Numbered from the stretch's first letter, positions 25,629 through 34,983 are shown. The stretch: DNA of 64,000 nt from Sphingomonas montana (GCF_001956315.1 NZ_MOLY01000045.1:248001-312000), one strand, 5' to 3'. Program-made: numbers and translations. The notes: generated from the letters alone by a model not told the origin.

Positions 25629-27578
25629 TCAGCGCGCGGTCAGCAGCGTGTCGAGACGACCGGTGCCCTTGCCCATCTTCTCCAGCCGCGGATATTTCGG
25701 CCCGTCATAATAAGGGATCGCCACCGTGCGGAACCGGTCGCCGTCCTTGACCAGCAGCTCGATCGGAGTCCGGCGCGTCTGCGCGTTCTTCACCGCCGCC
25801 TTCAGCGCATCGCCGCTATACGCCTGGCCGGCAACCGCGGTGATGACGGCGCCGTTGGTCAGCCCCGCCTTGAACGCCGGGCTGTCCCAGATCACCTGGC
25901 CCAGCGCACCGTCCGCCCCGGCCGTGAACCCCAGCGAGTAGGTAAGGTCGCTGTTTTTCGCGCTCTTCTCGTTGTTCGTCCACCACGTCGTCGGCTCCGC
26001 GGCATAGACCAGCCGGTAACCGCCCTTTTCCAGCCAGCCGAGCGGCGCACGCGGCGCGATCCGGTTGACGCGCGTATCAAGGAATCCGTTCCAGTCATAG
26101 GGCACGACCCGGTTCAGCGTCGCTGCCACCTCCGCGAAATCATAGGTCAGCACGCCCCAGTCGCGGTCGTTCACGCCGAAGAACAGCTTGGCGAAATCGT
26201 CCAGCGACTTCCGGCCGCCGGTCAGCTCGCGGATCTGCATATCGGCATCCAGCCAGATCAGCAGGCCTTCATTGTAGTAATCCTCGGACCGCTGCCAGCT
26301 GACCCACGGCTGCGGCCGACGCGCTGACAGGATAGGATCGTTGGTCGTGTCGACCAGCGGCCGCCACGACCGGCCCGGCCGCTTGTCCAGCGTGGCGGCG
26401 ATGGACGCATAGGCAGCCAGCGTATCCTCCTTGGACACCAGACCCGACCGTGCCTGCAGGACATAGCCCCAATATTGGGTCTGTCCCTCATACACCCAGA
26501 GCAGCGAATTGCGCATCGGCTCCGAATATTCGGCAGTATAGAGGTCCGCGCCGCGGCGATACTTGCCGTCCCAGCTGTGGGTATATTCGTGCGGCAACAG
26601 ATTGCGGCGGCCCGCCCCGTCGTCCCATTTGGTGAAGTAACCCGGCGTCACGCCGTTTTCGGACGAACGGTGATGTTCCAGCCCGATCCCGCCCATCTTG
26701 TCGGTGATCGCCAGCAGGAAATCATAATGGTCGTAGTGCTGCGCGCCGAACAGCCGGGTCGCCTGCGTCACCAGGTTGCGATGCTTCTGGATCTGGTCTG
26801 GCGTCGCGGCCAGTTCCTCCGGCGTATCGGCGACGATGTTCAGCCGCACCCCCGGCGCCAGCGTTTCCTGGCGGAAATTGATGCCGGCGAACATCGGACT
26901 GTCGACCAGCGTCTCGAACGACACCGGCTTGAACGCCACCGTACCCGTCGCCGCCGGATCGACAGGTTCCAGCGCCACACCGTATTTCCAGCCGGCGGGC
27001 AGGATGGCGGTTGCCGCCACCGGGATCTGCCGCACATAATAGCCGGCGGGGTAGAAGGCGGTCAGGTTCCACTGCAGGTTCAGCATTTCGGGCGTCATCA
27101 CCACCCGGCCCTGCGCGCCCGCCACCGGCGATACATATTGGAACTCGACCGTAAGTTCGGTCGCACCCTGCGGCACGTCGACATGCACGGCATACACCTC
27201 GACCGGGTCGCGCTTCCACGGCAGCACCTGCCCGCCGGCGCTGATCTTCAGCCCCGCCACGTCGTCGATGCTGCCGCGCGGCGCATGGTTGCCGGGCAAC
27301 CATTTGGGGTAGAGCAACGTCATGCGCCCCGCCTGCGCCACCGGGATCGTCTCGCGCACTGCGAAGATGCCGCGCCGGATGTCGGTCGCGTCCACCACCA
27401 GGTTCAGCGTTCCCGGATACGCCACGTCGCGCGCCGCGGGCACGTCGTCCGGCACCGGCAGCACCGCTGCCATCGTCTGCCGCGGCTGCGCGCCGGCGGC
27501 AAAGGCGGTCAGCCCGGTGGACAGCAGCAGGACGGCCTGCACGGCAAGGCGAACGGGGCGGACGGGACGGAACGACAT
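25629..27578 (-). CDS. M61-family glycyl-aminopeptidase-like metallopeptidase, secreted
   Basis: A 649-residue protein with a signal peptide (AVQAVLLLSTGLTAFAAGAQP), so it is periplasmic. The zinc motif is HEYTHSWDGKYR (HExxH) near the middle, preceded by GGIGLEHHRSSEN, which is the family's counterpart of GxMEN. A C-terminal PDZ domain is visible (LGFTAGADGALG to NGAVITAVAGQAY). M61 enzymes cut after N-terminal Gly or Ala and are exported. The start at 27578 has a GGAG site. Release of amino acids or peptides here, upstream of 5-oxoprolinase, fits a peptide-use theme but the link is only positional. Confidence 0.88.
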   Translation of the reverse strand: MSFRPVRPVRLAVQAVLLLSTGLTAFAAGAQPRQTMAAVLPVPDDVPAARDVAYPGTLNLVVDATDIRRGIFAVRETIPVAQAGRMTLLYPKWLPGNHAPRGSIDDVAGLKISAGGQVLPWKRDPVEVYAVHVDVPQGATELTVEFQYVSPVAGAQGRVVMTPEMLNLQWNLTAFYPAGYYVRQIPVAATAILPAGWKYGVALEPVDPAATGTVAFKPVSFETLVDSPMFAGINFRQETLAPGVRLNIVADTPEELAATPDQIQKHRNLVTQATRLFGAQHYDHYDFLLAITDKMGGIGLEHHRSSENGVTPGYFTKWDDGAGRRNLLPHEYTHSWDGKYRRGADLYTAEYSEPMRNSLLWVYEGQTQYWGYVLQARSGLVSKEDTLAAYASIAATLDKRPGRSWRPLVDTTNDPILSARRPQPWVSWQRSEDYYNEGLLIWLDADMQIRELTGGRKSLDDFAKLFFGVNDRDWGVLTYDFAEVAATLNRVVPYDWNGFLDTRVNRIAPRAPLGWLEKGGYRLVYAAEPTTWWTNNEKSAKNSDLTYSLGFTAGADGALGQVIWDSPAFKAGLTNGAVITAVAGQAYSGDALKAAVKNAQTRRTPIELLVKDGDRFRTVAIPYYDGPKYPRLEKMGKGTGRLDTLLTAR

Positions 27579-27808
27579 CGGCAGCGGATCTCCGGCGGAA
27601 ACGGACAGGCGCCCGGGATGAAGCGCCCGCCCGCTCCCGTCAATCCATCGCCCGGACGTTCGCGCCGCGCGACGACGGGTCCGCATGCAAAAGGAAGACG
27701 GCGGCGCACTGTCGCCCGGAGCACCGCCTGCATCCACAAAGCGATGCGGCGCACCATAACCAAACGGTAGGTCCGGAGTGAAGGGCGACGGCCTTGTCTG
27801 AAGGGGTC

Positions 27809-27822
27809 GCCCCCGCAGGGGC
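27809..27822 (-). terminator. Short GC hairpin after tRNA-Tyr
   Basis: GCCCC/GGGGC with a four-base loop lies directly downstream of the tRNA 3' end. It lacks a strong T-tract. It could end the tRNA transcript or just mark a processing site. Confidence 0.35.
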
Positions 27823-27823
27823 C

Positions 27824-27910
27824 TGGTGGACAGGGTAGGGTTCGAACCTACGTAGGAGAAACTCCGGCAGATTTACAGTCTGCTGCCTTTAACCACTCGG
27901 CCACCTGTCC
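27824..27910 (-). tRNA. tRNA-Tyr (GTA)
   Basis: Read on the minus strand, GGACAGGTGGCCGAGTGGTT begins the tRNA and the acceptor pairs with CCTGTCC at the 3' end. The anticodon loop reads CTGTAAATC with GTA, and the T-arm is GTAGG-TTCGAA-CCTAC with the usual pairing. A long variable arm is present, as in class II tRNA-Tyr. The 3' CCA is genome-encoded (27824-27826), so no addition is needed at first maturation. Confidence 0.95.
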
Positions 27911-28050
27911 ATGGGCGTCCCTGCGGGAGGCGGCTCAATGGCGGACGGGATGCGGGCTGTCAACGGCTCCTGTCACCTCCGCCACGCCACCGGCGGAAGT
28001 TTCGGTGCGACCATCATGGCATCTGCGCCACAGCCGGGCTAAGGGCCGCC

Positions 28051-28800
28051 ATGCGCAAAGGTCATCGCCCCTCATCCGCCGCCCCCGGCCGCCCCCGTAT
28101 CTGGGGCAAGCATCCGGTACTCGCCGCCCTCGCCAACCCCAATCGCGACATACGCCGCGTCTGGGGCACGCAGGAGGCGCTAGCCGGGCTGGATATCGAC
28201 AAGTCGATCCCGGTCGTCTTCGCCCAGGGGCCCGACCTCGGCCGGCTCGTGCCCAGCGACGCCCCCCATCAGGGCCTGGTGATCGAGGTCGAACCGCTTC
28301 CCGACATCTGGCTGGGCGACTTGCTCGAACTCGGGCAGGACAATGAACGCCCGCTCGTGATGCTCGATCAGGTCACCGATCCGCACAATGTCGGTGCGAT
28401 CATGCGATCCGCGCTCGCCTTCGGTGCGCTCGGCCTCATCACGCAGGATCGCCATTCGCCGCCCGAATCCGGCGCGCTCGCCCGCGCGGCATCCGGCGCG
28501 CTGGAGGTTCTGCCCTGGATCCGCGTCGTGAACCTTGCCCGCGCGCTCGATGAGATTGCGGAGGCCGGCTACTGGCGCATCGGCCTGACCGGCGACGCTC
28601 CCCGCACGCTGGACGATGCACTGGGCACCGCGAAGCTTGCGCTGGTGATGGGTTCGGAAGGCGAAGGCCTGCGCGCCAACACCCAGACGCATTGCGACAC
28701 GCTCGCCCGCCTGCCGATCAGCGACGCGGTCGAAAGCCTGAACGTGTCCAACGCGACCGCGATCGCGCTCTATGCCGCGGCAACGCGCAAATCGGCCTGA
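28051..28800 (+). CDS. rlmB: TrmH-family RNA 2'-O-methyltransferase, RlmB-like
   Basis: A 249-residue SPOUT enzyme. The N-terminus begins a substrate-binding domain (RIWGKHPVLAALANPNRDI). The SPOUT knot signatures follow: LVMLDQVTDPHNVGAIMRSA, LALVMGSEGEGLR and ISDAVESLNVSNATAIALYA. RlmB methylates G2251 in the P-loop of 23S rRNA. Motif 3 reads SLNVSNATAIALY instead of the commoner SLNVSVATGI. The plus-strand start at 28051 (MRKGHRPSS) has an upstream GGGCCGCC region without a classical ribosome-binding site, so the start is moderately certain. Confidence 0.87.
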   Translation: MRKGHRPSSAAPGRPRIWGKHPVLAALANPNRDIRRVWGTQEALAGLDIDKSIPVVFAQGPDLGRLVPSDAPHQGLVIEVEPLPDIWLGDLLELGQDNERPLVMLDQVTDPHNVGAIMRSALAFGALGLITQDRHSPPESGALARAASGALEVLPWIRVVNLARALDEIAEAGYWRIGLTGDAPRTLDDALGTAKLALVMGSEGEGLRANTQTHCDTLARLPISDAVESLNVSNATAIALYAAATRKSA

Positions 28801-28825
28801 TCCACGCGCAACCCGAAACGTCGGT

Positions 28826-28844
28826 ACCCCGGCGCAGGCCGGGG
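28826..28844 (+). repeat. GC hairpin downstream of rlmB
   Basis: ACCCCGGCGCAGGCCGGGG has the same perfect seven-pair stem and loop as the hairpin after the amidohydrolase gene at 17260. It lies about 25 bases after the rlmB stop. Confidence 0.5.
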
Positions 28845-28898
28845 AACGATCATCGAACACGTGGCAAGGGGCAACGCGCAACCGCGTCACCCCGCCCC

Positions 28899-29216
28899 TC
28901 AATCCTCCGCAGGAATGGTGATCTTCAGCCCGTCGAGCGAATCGTCGAACGGGATCTGGCACGACAGGCGCGACAGGGCCACGCGCGCGTCCGAACTGTC
29001 GAGCAGCTCGTCCTCGTCCGGATCGATCGGCGGCAACAGATCGGCAAAGGCCGGATCGACCACGACGTGGCACGTCGCGCACGAACAGCATCCGCCGCAC
29101 AGCGCGAGCAGTTCGTCGATGCCCGCATCGCGCACGACTTCCATCACCGACAGGCCGGTTTCGCCTTCGATCGTCCGTTCGGTGCCGTCGCGCGTGACGA
29201 CAATCAACTTGGGCAT
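28899..29216 (-). CDS. 2Fe-2S ferredoxin (adrenodoxin/putidaredoxin type)
   Basis: A 105-residue ferredoxin. Four cluster cysteines are visible in the order [10 protein letters not shown] followed by [12 protein letters not shown] near residue 88. [21 protein letters not shown] is the typical lead-in. The C-terminal segment LKITIPAED is the usual end of this family. It is cytoplasmic and could serve a P450, Isc-like or other oxygenase partner; no reductase gene is adjacent. The start at 29216 is the first Met of the family N-terminus ([13 protein letters not shown]). Confidence 0.9.
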   Translation of the reverse strand: MPKLIVVTRDGTERTIEGETGLSVMEVVRDAGIDELLALCGGCCSCATCHVVVDPAFADLLPPIDPDEDELLDSSDARVALSRLSCQIPFDDSLDGLKITIPAED

Positions 29217-29303
29217 TAGGGCATCCTTCCGACGAAGCGTTCGGATCGCGCTATGTCCGCGCGTCGGACCGAACGCAAGGGCAGCAGGACACGAGTCGGA
29301 ACG

Positions 29304-29921
29304 ATGGGACTGAACGCCGACGATCTGAACGCCGGCCTCGCCGCGCTGGCCGTAATCGAACCGGCCTTTGCCGCCGGGATCGGACGGATCGGGATGCCCG
29401 CGCCGCGCATCTACGAACGCGGTCATGCCACGCTGCTGCGCACGATCGTTGGGCAGCAGGTCAGCGTCGCGTCCGCCGCCGCGGTCTGGACGCGACTCGA
29501 AACGCTCGTCGGCCCCGGCCTGCCGCTCGACGTGCTGGCGACGATGTCGGACGAGACCCTGCGCACCGCCGGGCTGTCGCGCCAGAAATCCGGCTACGCC
29601 CGCAGCCTGGCGGACGAAGTGCTGACCGGCCGGCTCGACCTGTCCGCACTGCCCGCCGACGACGAGGCGGCGATCGCGGCACTGGTCGCGGTCAAGGGCA
29701 TCGGGCGCTGGTCCGCCGAAATCTACCTGCTGTTCGCGGAAGGGCGGCCCGACGTCTGGCCCGCCGGCGATCTGGCGATCCAGATCGAGGTCGGGCGGCT
29801 GCTCGGTTTGCCCGCGCGACCCACCGAACGCGAAACCCGCACGCTTGCGGAACCGTGGCGTCCGCACCGTGGCGCGGCGGCCATCTTCGCCTGGGCACAT
29901 TACAACACGCCGGTGCTCTGA
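29304..29921 (+). CDS. DNA-3-methyladenine glycosylase (AlkA-like)
   Basis: A 205-residue HhH-GPD DNA glycosylase. The helix-hairpin-helix and active site read [13 protein letters not shown] followed by [11 protein letters not shown], with D156 as the catalytic aspartate. [16 protein letters not shown] is the other conserved helix. This short form lacks the N-terminal AraC-like extension of Ada and the extra domain of E. coli AlkA. It removes alkylated purines from DNA. It is divergent from the ferredoxin gene. The first Met at 29253 has no ribosome-binding site, so 29304 is used. Confidence 0.88.
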   Translation: MGLNADDLNAGLAALAVIEPAFAAGIGRIGMPAPRIYERGHATLLRTIVGQQVSVASAAAVWTRLETLVGPGLPLDVLATMSDETLRTAGLSRQKSGYARSLADEVLTGRLDLSALPADDEAAIAALVAVKGIGRWSAEIYLLFAEGRPDVWPAGDLAIQIEVGRLLGLPARPTERETRTLAEPWRPHRGAAAIFAWAHYNTPVL

Positions 29922-30008
29922 TGCCGTGCCGTCCCGTGCCGGCCGGCTGGGCAAGATTGCGGCAATCCGGTATCGGATTGTAAACCGGTCGTCGTGCAGG
30001 ACCGAGGA

Positions 30009-31091
30009 ATGGATACCGGAACGGACATTGACCGCTACCAGTCGGCATCACGCCATGACAGCGACCACGACGCGCTTGTCGCCAGCGCGGACGCGGACCG
30101 CGCGGCCGTGATCCCCGCGCGACTCGATTACCCCCCCGCCCCGACCGCCCGCGCCGCCTTCGCCCCCGATTTCGGCCGCCGCTTCGCGATCTTCGGCGAT
30201 GCGGAGGAGGAGTTCGACTGGACCCGACCGGTCCGGCGCGAGGCGCAGGCGACCACCGCGATGCTGGCGCTGCCTGCCGCTAACCGGCGCTTCGTCGATC
30301 GTGGCATCGTGCCGACCTATCTGGTCGATTATCCGGTCGTCGATACGCCCGCCAGTGCGGACGCGGTCCGCACCATGATCGACGCGGGCGAATGCGAGGT
30401 CGGGACGCAGCTCCACCCCTGGGTCAACCCGCCGCACGACGAACCGGTGTCGCAACCCAACAGCTTCGTCGGCAACCTGCCGCGCGCGCTGGAACGCGCG
30501 AAGCTCCACGCGCTGACCGATCGCATCCAGGCCGCGACCGGCATCCGCCCGGTCATCTACCGCGCCGGCCGCTATGGCATCGGCCCGAACACCGCCGAAC
30601 TGCTGGCGGAGGCGGGCTACCGGCTCGACGTGTCAGTCCGCGCGTTGTTCGACTATAGCGAACAGTCCGGCCCCGATTTTCGCGGGCATCCCGTCTGGCC
30701 GTGGTGGATCACGCCGACCCTGCTCGAAGTGCCGCTGACCGCCGGCTATACGGGCGTCCTCCACCGCCACCGTGCGCTACACCGCCATGTCGCGCTCCGC
30801 GGCCCGCTCGCCCGCCTGGGCCTGCTCAGCCGCGTCGCGCTGACCCCGGAGGGCATGCCGCTGGCCGAGGCGCTGGCCGTGATCGACCGGCTGCTCGACG
30901 AAGGCGTGACGCTGTTCAGCCTTTCCTTCCACACGCCCTCCGTCGTGCCGGGCCATACGCCCTATGTCCGCGACCAGGCCGACCTGACGGCATTCTGGAC
31001 GTGGTGGGACAGGGTGTTCGACCGCTTCGCCGCCCGCGGCGTCCTGCCGGCCCGGGCCAGCGAGATCCTGGCGGCGGCGGTTACCCATTAG
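30009..31091 (+). CDS. Polysaccharide deacetylase-like protein
   Basis: A 360-residue protein of the NodB-homology, WalW-like type. [10 protein letters not shown] and [14 protein letters not shown] are NodB-like strands (the D and HxxxP region), and [21 protein letters not shown] and [13 protein letters not shown] are downstream strands. The N-terminal 40 residues are acidic and without a signal peptide, so it looks cytoplasmic; WalW-like proteins often accompany exosortase or EPS loci. The first plausible start is ATG 30009 (MDTGTDID) with AGGAC upstream; a GTG at 29994 is also possible. It is followed by a flippase gene on the other strand. Confidence 0.72.
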   Translation: MDTGTDIDRYQSASRHDSDHDALVASADADRAAVIPARLDYPPAPTARAAFAPDFGRRFAIFGDAEEEFDWTRPVRREAQATTAMLALPAANRRFVDRGIVPTYLVDYPVVDTPASADAVRTMIDAGECEVGTQLHPWVNPPHDEPVSQPNSFVGNLPRALERAKLHALTDRIQAATGIRPVIYRAGRYGIGPNTAELLAEAGYRLDVSVRALFDYSEQSGPDFRGHPVWPWWITPTLLEVPLTAGYTGVLHRHRALHRHVALRGPLARLGLLSRVALTPEGMPLAEALAVIDRLLDEGVTLFSLSFHTPSVVPGHTPYVRDQADLTAFWTWWDRVFDRFAARGVLPARASEILAAAVTH

Positions 31092-31141
31092 CTTCGTCTG
31101 AAATTAAACAGATGCTGGCCAGAGCAGAATGGTTTTTACCA

Positions 31142-31258
31142 AGAACCGCCTATCACGAGCGCAGTCGAGGGACCCGTCGAGCGTAGCCGAGACGGCCAAC
31201 AGCGCCCTTCGACTACGCTCGGGAAATGTGCCCCGACTTCGCTCGGCATGAATGGGTT
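31142..31258. repeat. Palindromic spacer sequence between convergent genes
   Basis: The region holds GAGCGCAGTCGAGGG, GTCGAGCGTAGCCGAG, CCCTTCGACTACGCTCGGG and CCCGACTTCGCTCGGC, partial reverse complements of each other. Such CCTTCGACTACGCTC units recur in sphingomonad spacers. It sits between the deacetylase gene and the convergent flippase gene. Confidence 0.5.
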
Positions 31259-31287
31259 TTGCAATAGCGCAACCAAAACACCGCCTT

Positions 31288-32778
31288 TTACCGCCGCAGC
31301 AGCAGCCGCAGCGCCTCCATCACGGTCGCCCGCGCAAACGCGAGCACCAGCCCGACATAGACCGCCCCGCCGACCGCGATCAGCAGCACGAGCCGCCACC
31401 CCACGCCGGGCAGATCGACCATCCGATCCACCGCCACCACCGCCAGCGCCATCATGATCGCAGCACCCAGTCCGGGCGCCACCGCGCGCAGCATCGCCCG
31501 CGCGGTCACGCCGATCACCGGCATCGCCAGCCGGGCGGTCGCCAGCATGAGCAGCGGCGTTCCCCACGCCCATGCGCTGGCCAGCCCGATCCCGCCGCCG
31601 ATCGCGAAGATGCCGACCAGGAACGCCGCCGGCATGATGACCGCGCCACATGCGCTGACCTTCACCTGGATGCCGGGCTGCCCCAGCGCGGTCGCCGCAG
31701 GGGAAAACAGGATCTGCATCGCCAGCGCCGGCATCGCCAGCGCCACGATCCGCACCAGCGGCACCGCCTCCGCCCATTTCGCGCCCAGCACCGTGAGGAT
31801 CAGCGGTTCCGCGGTCGCCGCCAGCCCCAGGCAGAAGGGCGCTGCGATCAGCATCACGATCCGCGCGGCTTTCTCGAATCCGTACGCCACCGCCGCCCGG
31901 TCGTTCTGGATCCGCGCATAGGCGGAAAACGCGACGTCGTTCAGCGGCGGGATGAACTTGGACGTCACGATCTGCGACAGGAACAGCGCGGTCGTATACA
32001 GCCCCAGGTCGTGCGGCGCGAGGGCACGCCCGCCGATCGCCACGTCCGCCTGCGTCTGCACGAACCACAGGAACTGGCTCAGGATCATCGCACCGCCGAA
32101 CGCCCAGGTGCCGCCCATCCCCGCGAACCGGAAACTCGGCCGCACCAGCGCGCGCGCCGCGATCGTCATGCCGATCGCCCGGGTCCAGAACAGCGCGATC
32201 GGCGCGGCCACCAGCGTCCAGACCCCCGCACCGGCCAGCGCACAGGTCAGCGCGGTCAGCGCGCCGGCGATCGCACCGGCGAAATTCACCTGCGCCTCCC
32301 GCCGGAAATCCATCCGCCGCGCCAGCAAAGCCGACGGCAACGCGATGAACGGCGTGGAAAGATAGATCAGCGCCTGCACGCGCAGCATGTGCGTGACGAT
32401 CGGCTGCCGGAAATAGGCGGCTGCCAGCGGCGCCAGCAGCACCTGCGCCAGCGCGATCGATCCGTTCAGCACGATCAGCAGGCCGAACACCTGCCGCACC
32501 TGCCGGTCGTCGATTTCCTTCGCCTGGATCAGCGCGCTCGCAAAACCATATCCGCAAAGCAGGTTCAGCAGCACCAAGATGCTCTGCGTCATCGCGAACA
32601 GCCCGTAATCGGCCGGCTGCAACAGGCGGATGACGAAGAACGTCGCCGACCACATCACCATCTGCGCCGCGAACTGGCTGCCCGACCGCCACAGCACGGC
32701 TGTCATCACCCGTCTGGCAAAGCCTCCCGGCTCGCCGCCAGCGTCCGTGATTCCCTCGTCCCGCACCATCTCGCTCAT
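31288..32778 (-). CDS. Lipopolysaccharide/oligosaccharide flippase (Wzx-like, MOP superfamily)
   Basis: A 496-residue protein with 12 to 14 hydrophobic segments. The N-terminal region FARRVMTAVLWRSGSQFAAQM and IRLLQPADYGLFAMTQSI are typical of RfbX/Wzx proteins. It is expected to move undecaprenyl-linked glycans across the inner membrane. The start at 32778 (MSEMVRDEG) avoids the Arg-rich upstream extension. No polymerase or initiating transferase gene is adjacent, so its partner locus may be elsewhere. It is divergent from the acyltransferase gene. Confidence 0.85.
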   Translation of the reverse strand: MSEMVRDEGITDAGGEPGGFARRVMTAVLWRSGSQFAAQMVMWSATFFVIRLLQPADYGLFAMTQSILVLLNLLCGYGFASALIQAKEIDDRQVRQVFGLLIVLNGSIALAQVLLAPLAAAYFRQPIVTHMLRVQALIYLSTPFIALPSALLARRMDFRREAQVNFAGAIAGALTALTCALAGAGVWTLVAAPIALFWTRAIGMTIAARALVRPSFRFAGMGGTWAFGGAMILSQFLWFVQTQADVAIGGRALAPHDLGLYTTALFLSQIVTSKFIPPLNDVAFSAYARIQNDRAAVAYGFEKAARIVMLIAAPFCLGLAATAEPLILTVLGAKWAEAVPLVRIVALAMPALAMQILFSPAATALGQPGIQVKVSACGAVIMPAAFLVGIFAIGGGIGLASAWAWGTPLLMLATARLAMPVIGVTARAMLRAVAPGLGAAIMMALAVVAVDRMVDLPGVGWRLVLLIAVGGAVYVGLVLAFARATVMEALRLLLRR

Positions 32779-32919
32779 AGCGCGATTGTGCCCGGTTCGG
32801 GTGCACGAAGAATGAAGACGCACCCGAACGTCGCGTCCGGCTGTCCGGTCCTATGACTGCACGGATCGCAAAGGGCTCGGTAACGCTTCCGCACTAGGAT
32901 CGCGGCGATTCGCCACCCT

Positions 32920-34104
32920 ATGAAAGTCCCCATGCATCTGGACCGCATCCATGCCGCGCCATCCGCCACGACCACGCTGTGCGTCCGCGCGGCCGATGCG
33001 GCCCAGGTGCCCGGCCTGATGGCGGACTGGGCCGCGCTGGTCGCCCACGCGGCCGAGCCCAATGCCTTTGCCGAACCCTGGTTCGCGACGGCGTCCACCC
33101 ACCTGGCCGGGGCCGGCGACGTCCGGCTGCTCGTCGTGCGGCAGGGGGACGTGCTCGTCGGCCTGCTGCCGGTCGTGGTCGCCCGGCATTATGGCCGGCT
33201 GCACGTCGCGCACATCCAGAACCACCTCCATTATCACAGCTTTCTTGGCACGCCATTGATCCGCGCGGGGCAGGAACGGCTCTTCTGGTCCGCGATCCTC
33301 GACCTGCTCGATACGGCGCGCTGGGCCTGCGGCCTCCTCCACCTGACTGCGATCACGGAAGACGGCCCGGTCCACCGCGGGCTGGCGGCCGCCGCCACCG
33401 CGCGCGGTCGGCCCTGCGATGTCGTCCACCGCCACGAACGCGCGCTGCTCCAGTCCACGCTCGGCCCCGGTGCCTATTACGAACGCACCGTCCGCAAGAA
33501 GAAGCGCAAGGAAATCAGGCGGCTCGAACAGCGGCTGGCCGAATGCGGCACCGTCACCACGCGTCACTTCGCCCCCGGTGACGATCTGACGGCCTGGACC
33601 GACGCGTTCCTGGCGCTGGAGGCATCCGGGTGGAAAGGGGCGGCAGGCTCCGCGCTTGGCAGCGGCCCGGAAACCACCGCCTTCTTCCGCGCCGCCCTTG
33701 CCGGTGCGCAGGCCGCGGGCCGGCTCGACCTGCTGCGCATCGATGTCGACGGGGCGCCGGTCGCGATGCTGGTCAATTTCCTGACGCAGCCCGGCGCCTT
33801 CTCGTTCAAGATCGCCTTCGACGAGGGCTATGCCCGCTTCTCGCCCGGCGTCCTGATCCAGATCGCGAACTACGCTATCCTCGACCGCCCCGAGATCCTC
33901 TGGATGGACAGTTGCGCCGTCGAAAACCACGCGATGATAAACAGCCTGTGGGGCGAACGCCGCGCGCTGGTGCGGCTCTCCGTTCCGCTGTCCGGCCCGC
34001 GCCGCCGGCTGACATTCGCGACGTGCAGGCTGGCCGAACGGCTTTCCGCCCGCATCCGCACCCCCCGCCCCCATCTCCAGCCGGAGCCCGCCGATGCCGC
34101 ATGA
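32920..34104 (+). CDS. BioF2/CelD-type GNAT acyltransferase
   Basis: A 394-residue protein of the FemAB-like GNAT group (PF13480). Indicative strings are FAEPWFATASTHLAG, VRKKKRKEIRRLEQRL (around residue 190), WTDAFLALEASGWKG and AFDEGYARFSPGVLIQ. The family appears in cellulose or extracellular polysaccharide synthesis (CelD), where it transfers an acyl or aminoacyl group. Its last 11 bases overlap the next gene, so the two are coupled. The position next to a deacetylase and a flippase fits surface glycan modification. Confidence 0.85.
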   Translation: MKVPMHLDRIHAAPSATTTLCVRAADAAQVPGLMADWAALVAHAAEPNAFAEPWFATASTHLAGAGDVRLLVVRQGDVLVGLLPVVVARHYGRLHVAHIQNHLHYHSFLGTPLIRAGQERLFWSAILDLLDTARWACGLLHLTAITEDGPVHRGLAAAATARGRPCDVVHRHERALLQSTLGPGAYYERTVRKKKRKEIRRLEQRLAECGTVTTRHFAPGDDLTAWTDAFLALEASGWKGAAGSALGSGPETTAFFRAALAGAQAAGRLDLLRIDVDGAPVAMLVNFLTQPGAFSFKIAFDEGYARFSPGVLIQIANYAILDRPEILWMDSCAVENHAMINSLWGERRALVRLSVPLSGPRRRLTFATCRLAERLSARIRTPRPHLQPEPADAA

Positions 34105-34954
34105 TCCCGTATTCGGCCCAGCCGACCTGTCGGATTTCCGGGCGATGTATCCGGAACGCGCCGGACGGATCGGGCATAAGCTGGCCGATCACCCCGCCTT
34201 CGCGCTCGACGCGCTGGTCGATCTCGCCAGCCGGCTCGACCCGCGCCAGGTCGAATATAATCGCGGCGACCTGCCCGTCGGGGTCGATCCGGAAGCGGAC
34301 GTCGCCAACGGGCTGGATATCGCCGCGACGATCCGGTCGATCGAGAACAATGGGTCGTGGATGGTCCTGAAATTCGTGGAACGCGATCCGCTCTACCGCG
34401 CGCTGCTCGAAGAAACACTGCACGAACTGCGCGGCGTGGTGGACCCGACCACCGGGCCGATGCTGAAGATGGAAGGGTTCATTTTCGTGTCGTCACCGAA
34501 CGCGATGACCCCGTTCCATTTCGATCCCGAACATAATCTGTTGCTGCAGATGCGCGGGACCAAGACCATGACCGTCTTCCCGGCCGACGATCCTACCATC
34601 GCCGGCCCGGTCCAGCACGAAACCTTCCACATGGGCGGCCACCGCAACCTGCCCTGGCAGGACGCCTTTCTGGCAAAGGGTATCGCGGTCGACCTGGAAC
34701 CCGGTCAGGCTGTGCATGTGCCCGTCAAGGCGCCCCATTTCGTCCGCAACGGCCCGGCCACGTCGATTTCCTTCTCCATCACCTGGCGTTCGGAATGGAG
34801 TTACCGCGAGGCAAGCGCCCACGGCATGAACGCGCTGCTCCGCCGGGCTGGCGTCGACCCCGCCATGCCCGCCCGCTATCCAGCCCAGAACCACGCAAAG
34901 TCGCTTGCCTACCGCGCGATCGGCAAGGTCCGCAACGTCTTGGATCGCGCGTGA
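34094..34954 (+). CDS. JmjC/cupin-like 2-oxoglutarate oxygenase-like protein
   Basis: A 286-residue protein. The metal triad is likely H and D in PFHFDPEHNLLLQ (about residue 140) and a distal His in HVPVKAPHFVRNG (about residue 215), as in JmjC-type cupins annotated 'transcription factor jumonji'. No DNA-binding motif is present, so a small-molecule, protein or glycan hydroxylase is more likely than a histone demethylase. The start overlaps the BioF2-type gene by 11 bases, an arrangement that argues for a shared substrate. Confidence 0.8.
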   Translation: MPHDPVFGPADLSDFRAMYPERAGRIGHKLADHPAFALDALVDLASRLDPRQVEYNRGDLPVGVDPEADVANGLDIAATIRSIENNGSWMVLKFVERDPLYRALLEETLHELRGVVDPTTGPMLKMEGFIFVSSPNAMTPFHFDPEHNLLLQMRGTKTMTVFPADDPTIAGPVQHETFHMGGHRNLPWQDAFLAKGIAVDLEPGQAVHVPVKAPHFVRNGPATSISFSITWRSEWSYREASAHGMNALLRRAGVDPAMPARYPAQNHAKSLAYRAIGKVRNVLDRA

Positions 34955-34983
34955 CCGGAACAGGATCGCGCGCCAACCTACAG

